Part shown: piece by piece, positions 1-6,916 of the stretch
How positions within the stretch are numbered: the stretch's first letter is position 1
Layout of the letters: the number at the start of each line of letters is the position of its first letter
From: Chloroflexota bacterium
GTDB lineage: Bacteria > Chloroflexota > Dehalococcoidia > SM23-28-2 > RBG-16-64-32
DNA length: 24,941 nucleotides
Assembly: GCA_005880075.1 (NCBI GenBank)
Contig: VBJT01000139.1
Span: 3,107 to 28,047 of the forward strand
Direction: 5' to 3'
Made by a program: the position numbers and the translations under genes
Notes under the pieces: generated by a model
Databases searched by the model: none
Seen by the model: only the letters and a program-made list of their open reading frames with translations
Told to the model about the DNA's origin: nothing

Positions 1-1112
1 ACGTCGTCTCGCCAGGCCGCGATTGCCATTTCTCGAAGGCGCTGGGCCTGCACATAATGCACTGCGAGATAGGTCGCGCCGAGCTCGAGCCGGTAGCGGA
101 CGTCCTCGCCGTAGTCGTCGGGCCGTTCGCTCATCCACTTCTGGTGGTACGCCAGTGCCTCCGGCAGCATGATTGCCGTCACGCCTCCGGGAATCTCGCT
201 GATTAGCGGGGCATCGACTTCTTTAACTTCGGCGCCCATATCTTCGAGCATGCCGATCGCAGAACGGACGGCGCTTTCGACCTCGGGGTCCACGTTCTCG
301 AAGAAGAACTGCCTCGGCACGCCGATGCGGAGGCCTTGAACCCCGCCTCGCAGCGCTTGGGTGTAATCGGGCACCGGCTCGTCGCTCGTCGAAGCTTCGG
401 CGGCATCTCGCCCGGCGATGGCCCGCAGGATGATGGCTGCATCCTCGACGGTGCGCGTCATAGGACCCACGTGATCGAGTGACCAGCTGAGCGGCAGAAC
501 TCCCCGCTTGCTGACGCGGCCATAGGTCGGCTTGAGGCCGACGATGCCGCAAAGCGAAGCCGGAATACGTATCGAGCCGCCGGTATCGGTACCGAGCGCG
601 GCGGCGCATTCGCCGGCCGCGACGGAGGCCCCGGAACCGGAGCTGGAGCCGCCGGTGATTCGCTCGAGGTCCCAGGGGTTCCGCGCGACGCCGTAGTGGG
701 GGTTGACGCCGGTCGCGCCGAAGGCGAACTCGTGCAGGTTCAACTTGGCGAGGATGGTCGCGCCGGCAGCCTTGAGACGTGTCGTCGCCTCGGCGTCCTC
801 TGACGCCACATTCTCGGCGAGGATCTTCGATCCCGCAGTCATCCGCACACCCGCTACGCCGAAGATGTCTTTGAGCGCGACGGGCACGCCGTGAAGCGGG
901 CTATGCCCAGCGCCCTTAGCAATTTGCTCTGCTGCCGTCCTCGCCGCGGCCATCGCCGCATCCGCGTCCACGGTGATGGCTGCGTTCAGCCGGCCGTCGA
1001 GTCCGTCGATACGGCGTAGAAGCGCCTGGGTTAGTTCAACGGGGGAGACCTTGCGGGCAGCGATCAGCCCAGCCGCTTCTGCGACGGACAGCCAATGCAG
1101 GTCCGAAGTCAT
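1..1112 (-). CDS. Amidase-signature family amidase (GatA/AtzE-like), 3' end outside window
   Basis: Amidase-signature enzymes hydrolyse or transfer amide nitrogen with a Lys/cis-Ser/Ser triad. About 370 codons are visible; the C-terminus lies beyond the left edge. The Lys is residue 81 in a VALKD context, the Gly/Ser-rich loop with the cis-Ser is at about 154-163 (GGSSSGSGAS), and the nucleophile is Ser180 in GTDTGGSIRIPAS. The start ATG at 1112 was chosen because it overlaps the stop of the upstream small gene as ATGA, the classic translational coupling, and because the family N-terminus follows directly. No strong Shine-Dalgarno is visible, which fits coupling. True GatA is possible, but the small upstream gene looks more AtzG-like than a normal GatC and no gatB is visible, so a substrate-specific amidase is more likely. 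Family confidence is high; the substrate is unknown. Confidence 0.9.
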   Translation of the reverse strand, partial: MTSDLHWLSVAEAAGLIAARKVSPVELTQALLRRIDGLDGRLNAAITVDADAAMAAARTAAEQIAKGAGHSPLHGVPVALKDIFGVAGVRMTAGSKILAENVASEDAEATTRLKAAGATILAKLNLHEFAFGATGVNPHYGVARNPWDLERITGGSSSGSGASVAAGECAAALGTDTGGSIRIPASLCGIVGLKPTYGRVSKRGVLPLSWSLDHVGPMTRTVEDAAIILRAIAGRDAAEASTSDEPVPDYTQALRGGVQGLRIGVPRQFFFENVDPEVESAVRSAIGMLEDMGAEVKEVDAPLISEIPGGVTAIMLPEALAYHQKWMSERPDDYGEDVRYRLELGATYLAVHYVQAQRLREMAIAAWRDD

Positions 1113-1306
1113 GCCGGACGGCTCGGTGGCGGGCGGAAGCGAGCGGCAGGCTCGCTGTCGCTGTAATCCTGGCGATCGAGGGCATCGGCGATAGGCCGGG
1201 TGCTACCTTCAAACATTGCCTTGAGGGCTGACTCCCGTTCGGCCGGCAGCCGAAGACCGGCCAGATCGAGCAGCAGCCGCACGGCAACTGGGGCCTGTGT
1301 GTTCAT
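1109..1306 (-). CDS. Small AtzG/GatC-like amidase partner protein (65 aa)
   Basis: The short acidic protein begins MNTQAPVAVRLLLDLAGLRL and ends in a tail carrying EPAARFRP, the pattern of AtzG-like (DUF4089-type) small proteins encoded just before amidase-signature genes. In the AtzE/AtzG pair the small protein wraps around the amidase as GatC does around GatA; I infer the same role here. The start ATG at 1306 has a strong GGAGGT four bases upstream. A longer in-frame start at 1360 exists but lacks such a site. The stop overlaps the amidase ATG as ATGA. Family assignment rests on length, position and the C-terminal pattern only. Confidence 0.7.
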   Translation of the reverse strand: MNTQAPVAVRLLLDLAGLRLPAERESALKAMFEGSTRPIADALDRQDYSDSEPAARFRPPPSRPA

Positions 1307-1325
1307 TTCGACCTCCACGAAACGC

Positions 1326-1354
1326 AATGTACCACCCGGCATCGAGGACCACAA
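1326..1354 (-). promoter_or_regulatory. Weak candidate promoter for the AtzG-like/amidase pair
   Basis: On the minus strand TTGTGG (1349-1354) and TACATT (1326-1331) are separated by 17 bases, and the small gene starts about 20 bases further on. The -35 matches the consensus only in its first three bases, so this is a low-confidence call made from position and spacing. Confidence 0.3.
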
Positions 1355-1399
1355 AGGCAAAAGAATGAGCTATTCGCTTAAGCACTTTACAGATAACCC

Positions 1400-1428
1400 T
1401 TGACACGCCCTGCGCAAGAGAACAGACT
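1400..1428 (+). promoter_or_regulatory. Candidate promoter for the Yip1-family gene
   Basis: A perfect TTGACA lies at 1400-1405, followed after a 17-base spacer by CAGACT at 1423-1428, a poor -10. The start codon follows at 1454 behind an AAGGAGGA site. The perfect -35 and correct spacing support it; the -10 is the weak part. Confidence 0.5.
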
Positions 1429-1453
1429 GATTTGGGGCAACAAGGAGGAAAAC

Positions 1454-2041
1454 ATGACCGTTGATCAGGTCATCGCTCGGATCAGGCGCGTGCTGATGCT
1501 CGAGCCGGCGGCGTACGAAGAGGTCCGCGACGACACAAACTTTACGCTTGTTTCGATCGGCGCAGCAGCAGTCGCGGTCTTACTGGCCGCCATCGGCGCC
1601 TGGCTTTTCGGCGAGACCGTACTTGATCCCGCACCAGGACTCGGCTTTGTGGACACGGTTATCCTCGGCACGATCTTTACGATCGTGCTCTTCTTGATCG
1701 GGGTCGCGGTTATCTACCTGATGCTGAGCCAAGTGTTCGGCGAGGAGACAACGCCCGATGCCCTAGTGCGCGTGGTGACGCTCACCCATCTACCGTACGG
1801 TCTCGGGTTATTTGTCTTCATACCCCAGATTGGGTTCGCCTTTGGTCTGGCATCGATCGCCGCCACGTTCTATTACACGGTCTTCGGCATCCGCGCGGCA
1901 TATCCAAACGTCGATAACCTGCGGGCGATGATCGCCGTTCTGCTCGGGTTTGCCGTCTGGGCGATGGTCATCCCAATCATCTCTGACTACCCGGACAACA
2001 ACTGGGTAACGGGCGTCTTTGTCTACAGCCTGATCGACTAA
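1454..2041 (+). CDS. Yip1-domain family integral membrane protein (195 aa)
   Basis: The protein starts MTVDQVIARIRRVLMLEPAA, an amphipathic N-terminus followed by about five hydrophobic segments (roughly residues 34-55, 66-92, 110-125, 128-145 and 160-178), and has no enzyme motif. This layout and the short cytosolic helix before the first membrane segment are typical of bacterial Yip1-domain proteins, whose function is largely unknown. ATG 1454 was chosen over an upstream in-frame start at 1400 because an excellent AAGGAGGA stands just before it. It is transcribed away from the amidase pair and runs head-on into the JAMM gene with only one base between the two stop codons, so no terminator fits between them. 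Family call is moderate. Confidence 0.7.
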   Translation: MTVDQVIARIRRVLMLEPAAYEEVRDDTNFTLVSIGAAAVAVLLAAIGAWLFGETVLDPAPGLGFVDTVILGTIFTIVLFLIGVAVIYLMLSQVFGEETTPDALVRVVTLTHLPYGLGLFVFIPQIGFAFGLASIAATFYYTVFGIRAAYPNVDNLRAMIAVLLGFAVWAMVIPIISDYPDNNWVTGVFVYSLID

Positions 2042-2042
2042 A

Positions 2043-2450
2043 TCAGATTGCGGCGAGCTCTTCCTCGCTGATCGCGCCATCGAGAATCCGAAAGGCGCGA
2101 ACGACGGGCTTACCGGCATCTTTTAACGAGACGAGCACGTAATACGCCTCCGGCCAGGTCGCCAGGCGCACGTCCGTCGGCGATGGATAGGCCTCGCTCG
2201 CCGTATGCGAGTGGTAGATGGCAAGAAAGCTCCAGCCGTTCTCCTCGCACTCGCGGAAGATGCGGAAGAGGTCCCGCGGCTCAACGTTGTAGCGATAAGG
2301 GCTGGCTTCGGCGTTCGTCGCGCGGAAGAGCTTCGCCGCGCGGCCGTCTTCGCCGGCGATGATGCCGCAGCACTCGTTGGGCGCGTCTTCCTTTGCGTGC
2401 GCGATCATCTCGTCGATTAATGACCGGGGCAGCGAGAGCGTCACCACCAC
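2043..2450 (-). CDS. mec: JAMM/M67-family metallopeptidase, Mec+/HcyD-like
   Basis: This zinc peptidase is predicted to cut after the Gly-Gly of ubiquitin-like sulfur carriers. The complete JAMM signature is visible: Glu26, His80-x-His82, Ser90 and Asp93 (HSHTASEAYPSPTD), in a 135-residue protein that is just the catalytic domain. Known relatives are Mec+ of M. tuberculosis, which frees cysteine from CysO-cysteine; QbsD, which trims the carrier QbsE; and HcyD of Wolinella, which removes the terminal Ala of HcyS-Ala and later frees homocysteine. The gene follows cysM and overlaps its stop. Three GTG codons in a row (2450, 2447, 2444) could start it; the third forms GTGA with the cysM stop. Since all carriers in this window have residues after their Gly-Gly, I infer a double role in maturation and release. 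Confidence 0.92.
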   Translation of the reverse strand: MVVTLSLPRSLIDEMIAHAKEDAPNECCGIIAGEDGRAAKLFRATNAEASPYRYNVEPRDLFRIFRECEENGWSFLAIYHSHTASEAYPSPTDVRLATWPEAYYVLVSLKDAGKPVVRAFRILDGAISEEELAAI

Positions 2451-3382
2451 ACCGTCCCCTGCACCTCTTCCTCCTTCATCGCGCCGTAATCCTTGGACCA
2501 GAGCCCGGTCGAGAGGTACTTCCAGCCGCCGTCGGCGAGGAGGGCGACGACGTTGCCGCTCTCCAGGCGCTGAGCGGCGCGGACGGCGACCTTAAGGACG
2601 GCTCCCGACGAGATGCCGGCGAAGATGGCCTCCTTCTCCATCAGTTCCTTCACCATCGCAAACGAGGACAATGAATCGACGACGACGCGGCCGTCGAGGA
2701 CTGATTCGTCTAATACCGGCGGGATGAAGCCTTCGCCGAGGTCGCGCAGGCCCTGCACGAGATCACCGGGGTGCGGGACTGCGGCGACCACCTTCGTTTC
2801 AGCACTGTTCTCCTTCAGGTAGCGGCCGACACCGGTCAGCGTACCCCCGGTGCCCAGCCCGGCCACGAAGACATCGACCTGCGCCAGGTCGCCCAGGATT
2901 TCCGGGCCGGTCGTCTCGTAATGAGCGCGCGGGTTATTCTCGTTACCGTACTGGTACGGCATGAAGTATCTGTCGGGCTCAGCCTCGGCCATCTTTTGGG
3001 CCTTGAAGATCGCGTCGTTCGTGCTGCGCGCGCCCGTCGCGTACATTACCTCGGCACCGAACGCACGGAGAAGCTGCTCGCGCTCCGGCGTCACGATGTC
3101 CGGCAGCACGCAGAGAAGGCGATATCCCTTCGCACGGGCGACCATCGCGAGGCTGATGCCGGTGTTGCCGCTCGTCGGCTCAAGAATGGTCTTGTCTGGC
3201 GTTAGCTCGCCGCTCTCTTCGGCCGCGCGGAGCATGTAGAGAGCGATGCGGTCCTTCACGCTGCCGGTCGGGTTCTGGCCCTCGAGCTTGGCGTATATCT
3301 CGACGCCAGGCTTCGGCGAAAAGCGTGTGAGGTGCACGAGCGGCGTGTTGCCGACGGCGTCGAGGATGGAAGCGAAGGCCAT
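2441..3382 (-). CDS. cysM: Cysteine synthase CysM (CysO-thiocarboxylate-dependent type)
   Basis: This PLP enzyme of fold type II makes cysteine. PLP-binding Lys43 is in NPTGSVKDR, the substrate loop is TSGNTG at 70-75, and the phosphate loop is GLGTGGT. The C-terminal part carries WKYLSTG followed by a tail ending VQGTVWW, closely resembling the long C-terminal tail of M. tuberculosis CysM, which uses O-phosphoserine and the CysO thiocarboxylate instead of free sulfide. An Arg in GLRDLGEGF sits where the mycobacterial enzyme has a phosphate-recognising Arg, so O-phosphoserine is the likely substrate (inference). The ATG start has AAGG nine bases upstream. It overlaps the JAMM gene downstream, and a RAYT element separates it from the carrier gene upstream. 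A second cysteine synthase, CysK, lies at 5491-6414. Confidence 0.93.
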   Translation of the reverse strand: MAFASILDAVGNTPLVHLTRFSPKPGVEIYAKLEGQNPTGSVKDRIALYMLRAAEESGELTPDKTILEPTSGNTGISLAMVARAKGYRLLCVLPDIVTPEREQLLRAFGAEVMYATGARSTNDAIFKAQKMAEAEPDRYFMPYQYGNENNPRAHYETTGPEILGDLAQVDVFVAGLGTGGTLTGVGRYLKENSAETKVVAAVPHPGDLVQGLRDLGEGFIPPVLDESVLDGRVVVDSLSSFAMVKELMEKEAIFAGISSGAVLKVAVRAAQRLESGNVVALLADGGWKYLSTGLWSKDYGAMKEEEVQGTVWW

Positions 3383-3386
3383 GCTG

Positions 3387-3944
3387 TTAGGCCTTCGTCG
3401 AGGGAGTGACGCGATCCGTACGGACAGAGCTTAAGCTCTGTCCGCCCAACGCCTCATCGTCGCCAAGTCGCCCCGCTTCACCCAGCAGACGCTCGGTTGG
3501 CCCCGAATAGGGATAGTCCACCGCATTCTGCACGAGGCCACCACGTACCGGGTTGGCCCAGATGTATGCAGCGACCGCGTGGATACTTTCTTCCTGTCGG
3601 AGGACCCGGTCATGATAGCTCCGGTGCCACAGCGATACACCTTGCTCCTGCTTGAAGGCAAAGCCAGTGATCTGTTTGAACTGCTGCATGAACGGCTTGA
3701 GATGTGAGGTCGCAGTCAAGCCAACCACGAGCAGGTGCACATGGTTGGGCATGAAGCAGTAGGCGAGCACTTCGAATTGGTGCATGGACGCTCTTTGGCG
3801 AAGAACCCCGACGCAGTGGCCGACAACGCCGGGCTCGCGAAAGTGTGCCTGCCCTTTATCGGTATTAATCGTGATTGAGTAGGCGTAAAGTCCGATGTAG
3901 TCGAATGATTCGAGCCGGGCTGACGAACGGCGGGGCTTGCTCAC
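3387..3944 (-). mobile_element. RAYT: REP-associated HUH transposase (TnpA-REP family, Y1)
   Basis: The protein has the HUH signature MPNHVHLLV (HVH at residues 68-70) and the family signature YIWANPVRGGLV, whose Tyr127 is the candidate nucleophile. The N-terminus KPRRSSARLESFDY is also typical. These enzymes cut single-stranded REP hairpins and are usually single-copy, domesticated genes. The reading frame is open upstream to 4082, but that part only translates the REP hairpins, so I set the start at GTG 3944; this start is uncertain because the G-run before it is very close. The gene interrupts the sulfur operon between the carrier gene and cysM without an obvious loss of either. REP hairpins flank it on both sides. 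No frameshift is seen, so it may be active. Confidence 0.88.
3421..3444. repeat. REP hairpin at the 3' side of the RAYT gene
   Basis: This is a perfect 24-base palindrome centred on CTTAAG, with GGACAGAGCT on the left arm and AGCTCTGTCC on the right. It overlaps the 3' end of the transposase frame and is preceded by CCGTA, giving CCGTACGGACAG at the outer edge. Confidence 0.9.
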
Positions 3945-4009
3945 CCCCCTTGGCAGAAGCGGGCGATCATTGGGGAGAGCGGAATGGCATTCGCCTCCGT
4001 AGCGTTGAC

Positions 4010-4055
4010 GGACAGACCTGAAGGTCTGTTGGGGGACAGACCTGAAGGTCTGTCC
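4010..4055. repeat. Tandem pair of REP hairpins at the 5' side of the RAYT gene
   Basis: Two near-identical hairpins stand three bases apart, at 4011-4030 and 4034-4055. Each has arms ACAGACCT and AGGTCTGT with GA in the loop; the second is extended by GG/CC to a 10-bp stem, and the first closes with a G-U type pair. The outer edge reads TCCGTACG, the inverse of the edge of the hairpin at 3421, so the two sides of the gene carry inverted copies of the same repeat. Confidence 0.88.
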
Positions 4056-4087
4056 GTACGAGTCAGACGCGCGCTCAGCCACGCCGG

Positions 4088-4363
4088 CTAGGCGCCGCCG
4101 GCGAGGGCGGGGAGGACGGAGACGACGTCACCTTCGCTAATTGGTGTATCGAGCTGCTGAAGGAAGCGAACGTCTTCGTCGTTTAGGTAGACGTTCACGA
4201 AGCGGTGGATGCGCCCCTCGGCGACGACATTCCGCTTGAAGCCCGGATGTCGCTCGTCGAGATCGTCGAGGACCTCACCGATCGTGCTGCCTTCGGCGCG
4301 AGTCGAACGGTCTCCGCCGATTAGCTTCGCGAAGTTCGCGGTTACCTTGACTTCAATTGCCAT
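4088..4363 (-). CDS. cysO: Stand-alone CysO/MoaD-type sulfur carrier ending in Gly-Gly-Ala
   Basis: This 91-residue beta-grasp protein closely follows the CysO pattern: RFVNVYLNDEDVRF at 54-67 and EGDVVSVLPALAGGA at the C-terminus. In this family the terminal Gly-Gly is adenylated and converted to a thiocarboxylate that delivers sulfide to CysM. Here Gly89-Gly90 is followed by Ala91, so the protein as encoded cannot be loaded until one residue is removed, as known for HcyS-Ala. The start ATG 4363 lies inside the end of the E1 fusion gene (11-base overlap), preceded by AGGA; the longer frame to 4423 only translates that gene's tail. A MoaD for molybdopterin is the alternative, but the CysM and JAMM neighbours and the sequence favour CysO. 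Confidence 0.9.
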   Translation of the reverse strand: MAIEVKVTANFAKLIGGDRSTRAEGSTIGEVLDDLDERHPGFKRNVVAEGRIHRFVNVYLNDEDVRFLQQLDTPISEGDVVSVLPALAGGA

Positions 4364-5489
4364 CGCTACCGTCCTGAGCGCCGACATGCCCGCCGGGGAA
4401 GGGCGCGCCGCAAAACTCGACATAGTCGATCAGTTCACTGATGGTTGGGTCATCGCCGCAGAGCGGGCATTTCGGGTCCCGCCGTAGCTTCACGATGCGA
4501 AAGTCCATGGCGAGCGCGTCGAATAGCAGCAGGCGGCTGACCAGCGAGTCGCCGATCTCGAGGACCTGCTTGATCACTTCGATCGCCTGAATTGAGCCCA
4601 TCACGCCGGTGAGGGCGCCGAGCACGCCCGCCTCGGCGCAGTTCGGGACGAGGCCGGGCGGAGGCGGTGCCGGAAAGAGGCACCGGTAGCAACCTTGGCC
4701 GGGTTTGAAGACTGTGGCCTGGCCGTCGAAGAGGAGAATACTGCCGTCCACGAGGACCTTATCTGCGAAGTAGCAGGCGTCGTTCACGAGATACCGGGTC
4801 GTGAAGTTGTCCGCGCCGTTAACGACGAGATCGTATTGAGGGATGATTTCCATCGCGTTGTCGGAGGTGAGAGGTGTGTCGTGGATAACGATGTTCACGT
4901 CCGGGTTGTACGAAAGAAGCGTCTCCTTGGCCGATTCGGTCTTCTTCCTGCCGACGTCGTCGTTCTGGTGCAGCACCTGCCGCTGCAGGTTTGACAGATC
5001 GACCACGTCGAAGTCGACGATGCCGATCGTGCCCACGCCTGCAAGCCCGAGGTAGAGCGCGGCCGGACCTCCGAGACCACCGGCGCCAACAATCAGCACC
5101 TTCGTCTCCATCAGCTTGCGCTGGCCGACAGGGCCAACTTGCGGCATGATGATGTGTCGGCTATAACGGTTTACCTGCTCCGGAGTCAGCACCTGGCCGC
5201 CCGCGATGGCAGGGATGACGGCCATCTCATCGCCGTCGCTGACCGGCGTGTTCTTTCCTTGCAGAGAATGGATTTCCTGACTGTTGATGTAAACATTTAT
5301 GTGTCCGGGTATCTCGTCCGCCTCGTTGTAGATCATGTGCTTGAGCGTCGGATATGACTTACCCAGCGCGTCGAGCACCTCGCCGACGGTCTTGCCCTCC
5401 GCCTTGAGATACGTCTGGTTGCCCGCGAATCGGCGAAAAGGCGTCGGTATGTAGACCATCACTGACATCAAATTCTCTCCGGCGCTCAT
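4353..5489 (-). CDS. CysO-like carrier fused to MoeB/ThiF-type E1 adenylyltransferase
   Basis: Residues about 8-98 are a CysO-like beta-grasp domain (MSVMVYIPTPFRRF... INVYINSQEIH... VIPAIAGG). Residues 100-350 are a MoeB/ThiF-type enzyme that adenylates carrier C-termini: nucleotide loop GAGGLGG at 135-141, acidic DFD at 160-162, zinc cysteines 267/270 and 341/344, and Cys284 in NCAEAGVLG. There is no C-terminal rhodanese domain as in MoeZ, so sulfide rather than a rhodanese persulfide may be the sulfur source. The carrier's Gly97-Gly98 is followed at once by Gln99 and the E1 domain, so it is locked in the chain unless cut. The start 5489 has GGAGG six bases upstream and lies one base after the cysK stop; ATG 5468, also with a good site, would trim seven residues. 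Confidence 0.93.
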   Translation of the reverse strand: MSAGENLMSVMVYIPTPFRRFAGNQTYLKAEGKTVGEVLDALGKSYPTLKHMIYNEADEIPGHINVYINSQEIHSLQGKNTPVSDGDEMAVIPAIAGGQVLTPEQVNRYSRHIIMPQVGPVGQRKLMETKVLIVGAGGLGGPAALYLGLAGVGTIGIVDFDVVDLSNLQRQVLHQNDDVGRKKTESAKETLLSYNPDVNIVIHDTPLTSDNAMEIIPQYDLVVNGADNFTTRYLVNDACYFADKVLVDGSILLFDGQATVFKPGQGCYRCLFPAPPPPGLVPNCAEAGVLGALTGVMGSIQAIEVIKQVLEIGDSLVSRLLLFDALAMDFRIVKLRRDPKCPLCGDDPTISELIDYVEFCGAPFPGGHVGAQDGSDGN

Positions 5490-5490
5490 T

Positions 5491-6414
5491 CTATGCCTCC
5501 ATCGTCAAATAACGTTCGCCGGTGTCCGGGAGAACCGTCACCACGCGCTTGCCGTCGCCCAGCCGTTTGGCGACTCTGAGCGACGCGACCACATTGGCTC
5601 CCGCTGAAATCCCGACGAGCAGGCCTTCCTCACGGCAGAGGCGGCGCGACATCTCGATCGCGTCGTCATCGCTGATCGCCATGATCTCGTCGTAGATTTC
5701 GCGGTTGAGGATATTCGGCACAAAGCTTGCACCGATGCCCTGGATAGCGTGTACTCCGGCGCGGCCGCCCTGCAGGACCGGCGAGCGAGTCGGCTCGACG
5801 GCAACGACGAGAAGCCCAGGTATTCGCGCGCGAACGACTTCGCCGACACCGGTGATCGTCCCGCCAGTTCCCACGCCGAGGACAAGGGCGTCGAATTTGC
5901 CGTCCGTTGCTTCAAGAATCTCGAGCGCCGTAGTCTTGCGGTGGATGTCCGGATTGGCCGGGTTCTCGAACTGCTGGGGCATGAAGTAGTTCGGGTGGCT
6001 CGCCAGCAGCTCCTGAGCTGCGAAGACCGCTCCGGTCATTCCCTCGATCGCAGGGGTCAGCATCACTTCCGCACCGTAGCGCGCGAGCAGATCGCGGCGA
6101 GCCAGGCTCATGTCCTCTGGCATCGTTACGATGAGCCGGTAGCCCTTCACCGCCGCCACCATGGCCAGTCCGATACCGGTGTTCCCGCTCGTCGGCTCAA
6201 CGAGCGTGTCGCCGGGCTTCAGGCGGCCCTCACGTTCGGCCGTCTCGATCATGTTCAGCGCGATGCGGTCCTTGACGCTTCCCGCCGGATTCATCGACTC
6301 CACCTTGCCGATGATCTCTGCCGAGCCCGCAGGGACCACGCGGTTCAGCCGGACGATCGGGGTACCGCCTATCAGATCGAGCACCGTATCGGCGATCTTC
6401 TTCTCTCTACCCAT
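5491..6414 (-). CDS. cysK: Cysteine synthase A (O-acetylserine sulfhydrylase-like)
   Basis: This 307-residue PLP enzyme of fold type II makes cysteine from an O-activated serine and sulfide. PLP-binding Lys48 lies in NPAGSVKDR, the substrate loop is TSGNTG at 75-80, the phosphate loop is GVGTGGT, and the C-terminus VLPDTGERYLTMEA is the CysK ending. It lacks the mycobacterial CysM-type tail of the other synthase, so the two enzymes probably use different sulfur donors: free sulfide here, carrier thiocarboxylate there (inference). The start ATG 6414 has GAGGA upstream. It stands nine bases after the Rrf2 gene and one base before the carrier-E1 gene, in one operon. No serine acetyltransferase gene is in the window. 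Confidence 0.93.
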   Translation of the reverse strand: MGREKKIADTVLDLIGGTPIVRLNRVVPAGSAEIIGKVESMNPAGSVKDRIALNMIETAEREGRLKPGDTLVEPTSGNTGIGLAMVAAVKGYRLIVTMPEDMSLARRDLLARYGAEVMLTPAIEGMTGAVFAAQELLASHPNYFMPQQFENPANPDIHRKTTALEILEATDGKFDALVLGVGTGGTITGVGEVVRARIPGLLVVAVEPTRSPVLQGGRAGVHAIQGIGASFVPNILNREIYDEIMAISDDDAIEMSRRLCREEGLLVGISAGANVVASLRVAKRLGDGKRVVTVLPDTGERYLTMEA

Positions 6415-6423
6415 GCCGTCCTC

Positions 6424-6867
6424 TTATATCACGTATCGGGTGCCAGCCGGTTGCAGGGCGCGCTCGCGCTGCGCCAAGTCCGCAACCGTTGTATTGTCGA
6501 GTACGCCGAGGATTGCTTCGCGAACATCTCTCCACATCTCGCTTTGAGCGCAGCCGCCGTTACGAGCGCATGCGCCACCGTCGTCAAGACAATCAGCAGG
6601 CGTGATAGACCCTTCGAGCGCCTCAATTACCTCGCTCACGCGCAGTCCGGAGGGCTGTCGTATGAGAGCATGGCCACCTTGCGGTCCGCGCACGCTGCGG
6701 ATGAAGCCAGAGCGCCGAAGGACGGTCAGCAGCTGCTCCAGGTACGACTCTGGGATTCTTTGGCGGGAGGCGATCTCGCCGCTCTGAAGGGGACGAGGCT
6801 CCCCGAAGTGATGCGCGAGCTCGATCAGAGCGCGGAGTCCATAGTCGCCTTTGCTAGAGATTCTCAT
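6424..6867 (-). CDS. Rrf2-family transcriptional regulator with three cysteines
   Basis: The 147-residue protein starts MRISSKGDYGLRALIELA, the Rrf2 N-terminus, has the winged-helix core IPESYLEQLLTVLRRSGFIRSVRGPQGGHAL, and carries Cys93, Cys100 and Cys106 in the loop that binds a [2Fe-2S] cluster in IscR. Rrf2 proteins sense Fe-S, nitric oxide or cysteine status; CymR of Bacillus is the cysteine-metabolism member and is controlled by binding CysK. Here the gene directly precedes cysK, so a CymR-like role is likely, although CymR lacks the cysteines. The start 6867 was chosen because the family N-terminus begins there; the frame is open to 6984 but that part overlaps the promoter and the permease gene. 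A palindrome (6898-6911) lies just upstream, suggesting autoregulation. Confidence 0.9.
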   Translation of the reverse strand: MRISSKGDYGLRALIELAHHFGEPRPLQSGEIASRQRIPESYLEQLLTVLRRSGFIRSVRGPQGGHALIRQPSGLRVSEVIEALEGSITPADCLDDGGACARNGGCAQSEMWRDVREAILGVLDNTTVADLAQRERALQPAGTRYVI

Positions 6868-6882
6868 CCGGGTCCGTGCTTC

Positions 6883-6911
6883 TAGATAAAGTAGAGTTTG
6901 TTCGTCAACAA
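6883..6911 (-). promoter_or_regulatory. Candidate promoter and operator of the Rrf2-cysK-carrier operon
   Basis: On the minus strand TTGTTG (6906-6911) and TATCTA (6883-6888) are 17 bases apart. The -35 is half of a palindrome TTGTT-N4-AACAA at 6898-6911. An operator in this position would block RNA polymerase, which fits autorepression by the Rrf2 protein starting at 6867. Both promoter boxes are weak matches. Confidence 0.45.
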
Positions 6912-6916
6912 TAGTA

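Noticed and set aside
3945..4082. N-terminal extension of the RAYT gene up to 4082
   Set aside because: It translates the two REP hairpins (repeated QTFRSV-like text) and lies before the family N-terminus.
5749..6885. 378-codon plus-strand frame across cysK and the Rrf2 gene
   Set aside because: It is antisense to two clearly coding genes with intact motifs; GC-rich codon use makes long shadow frames.
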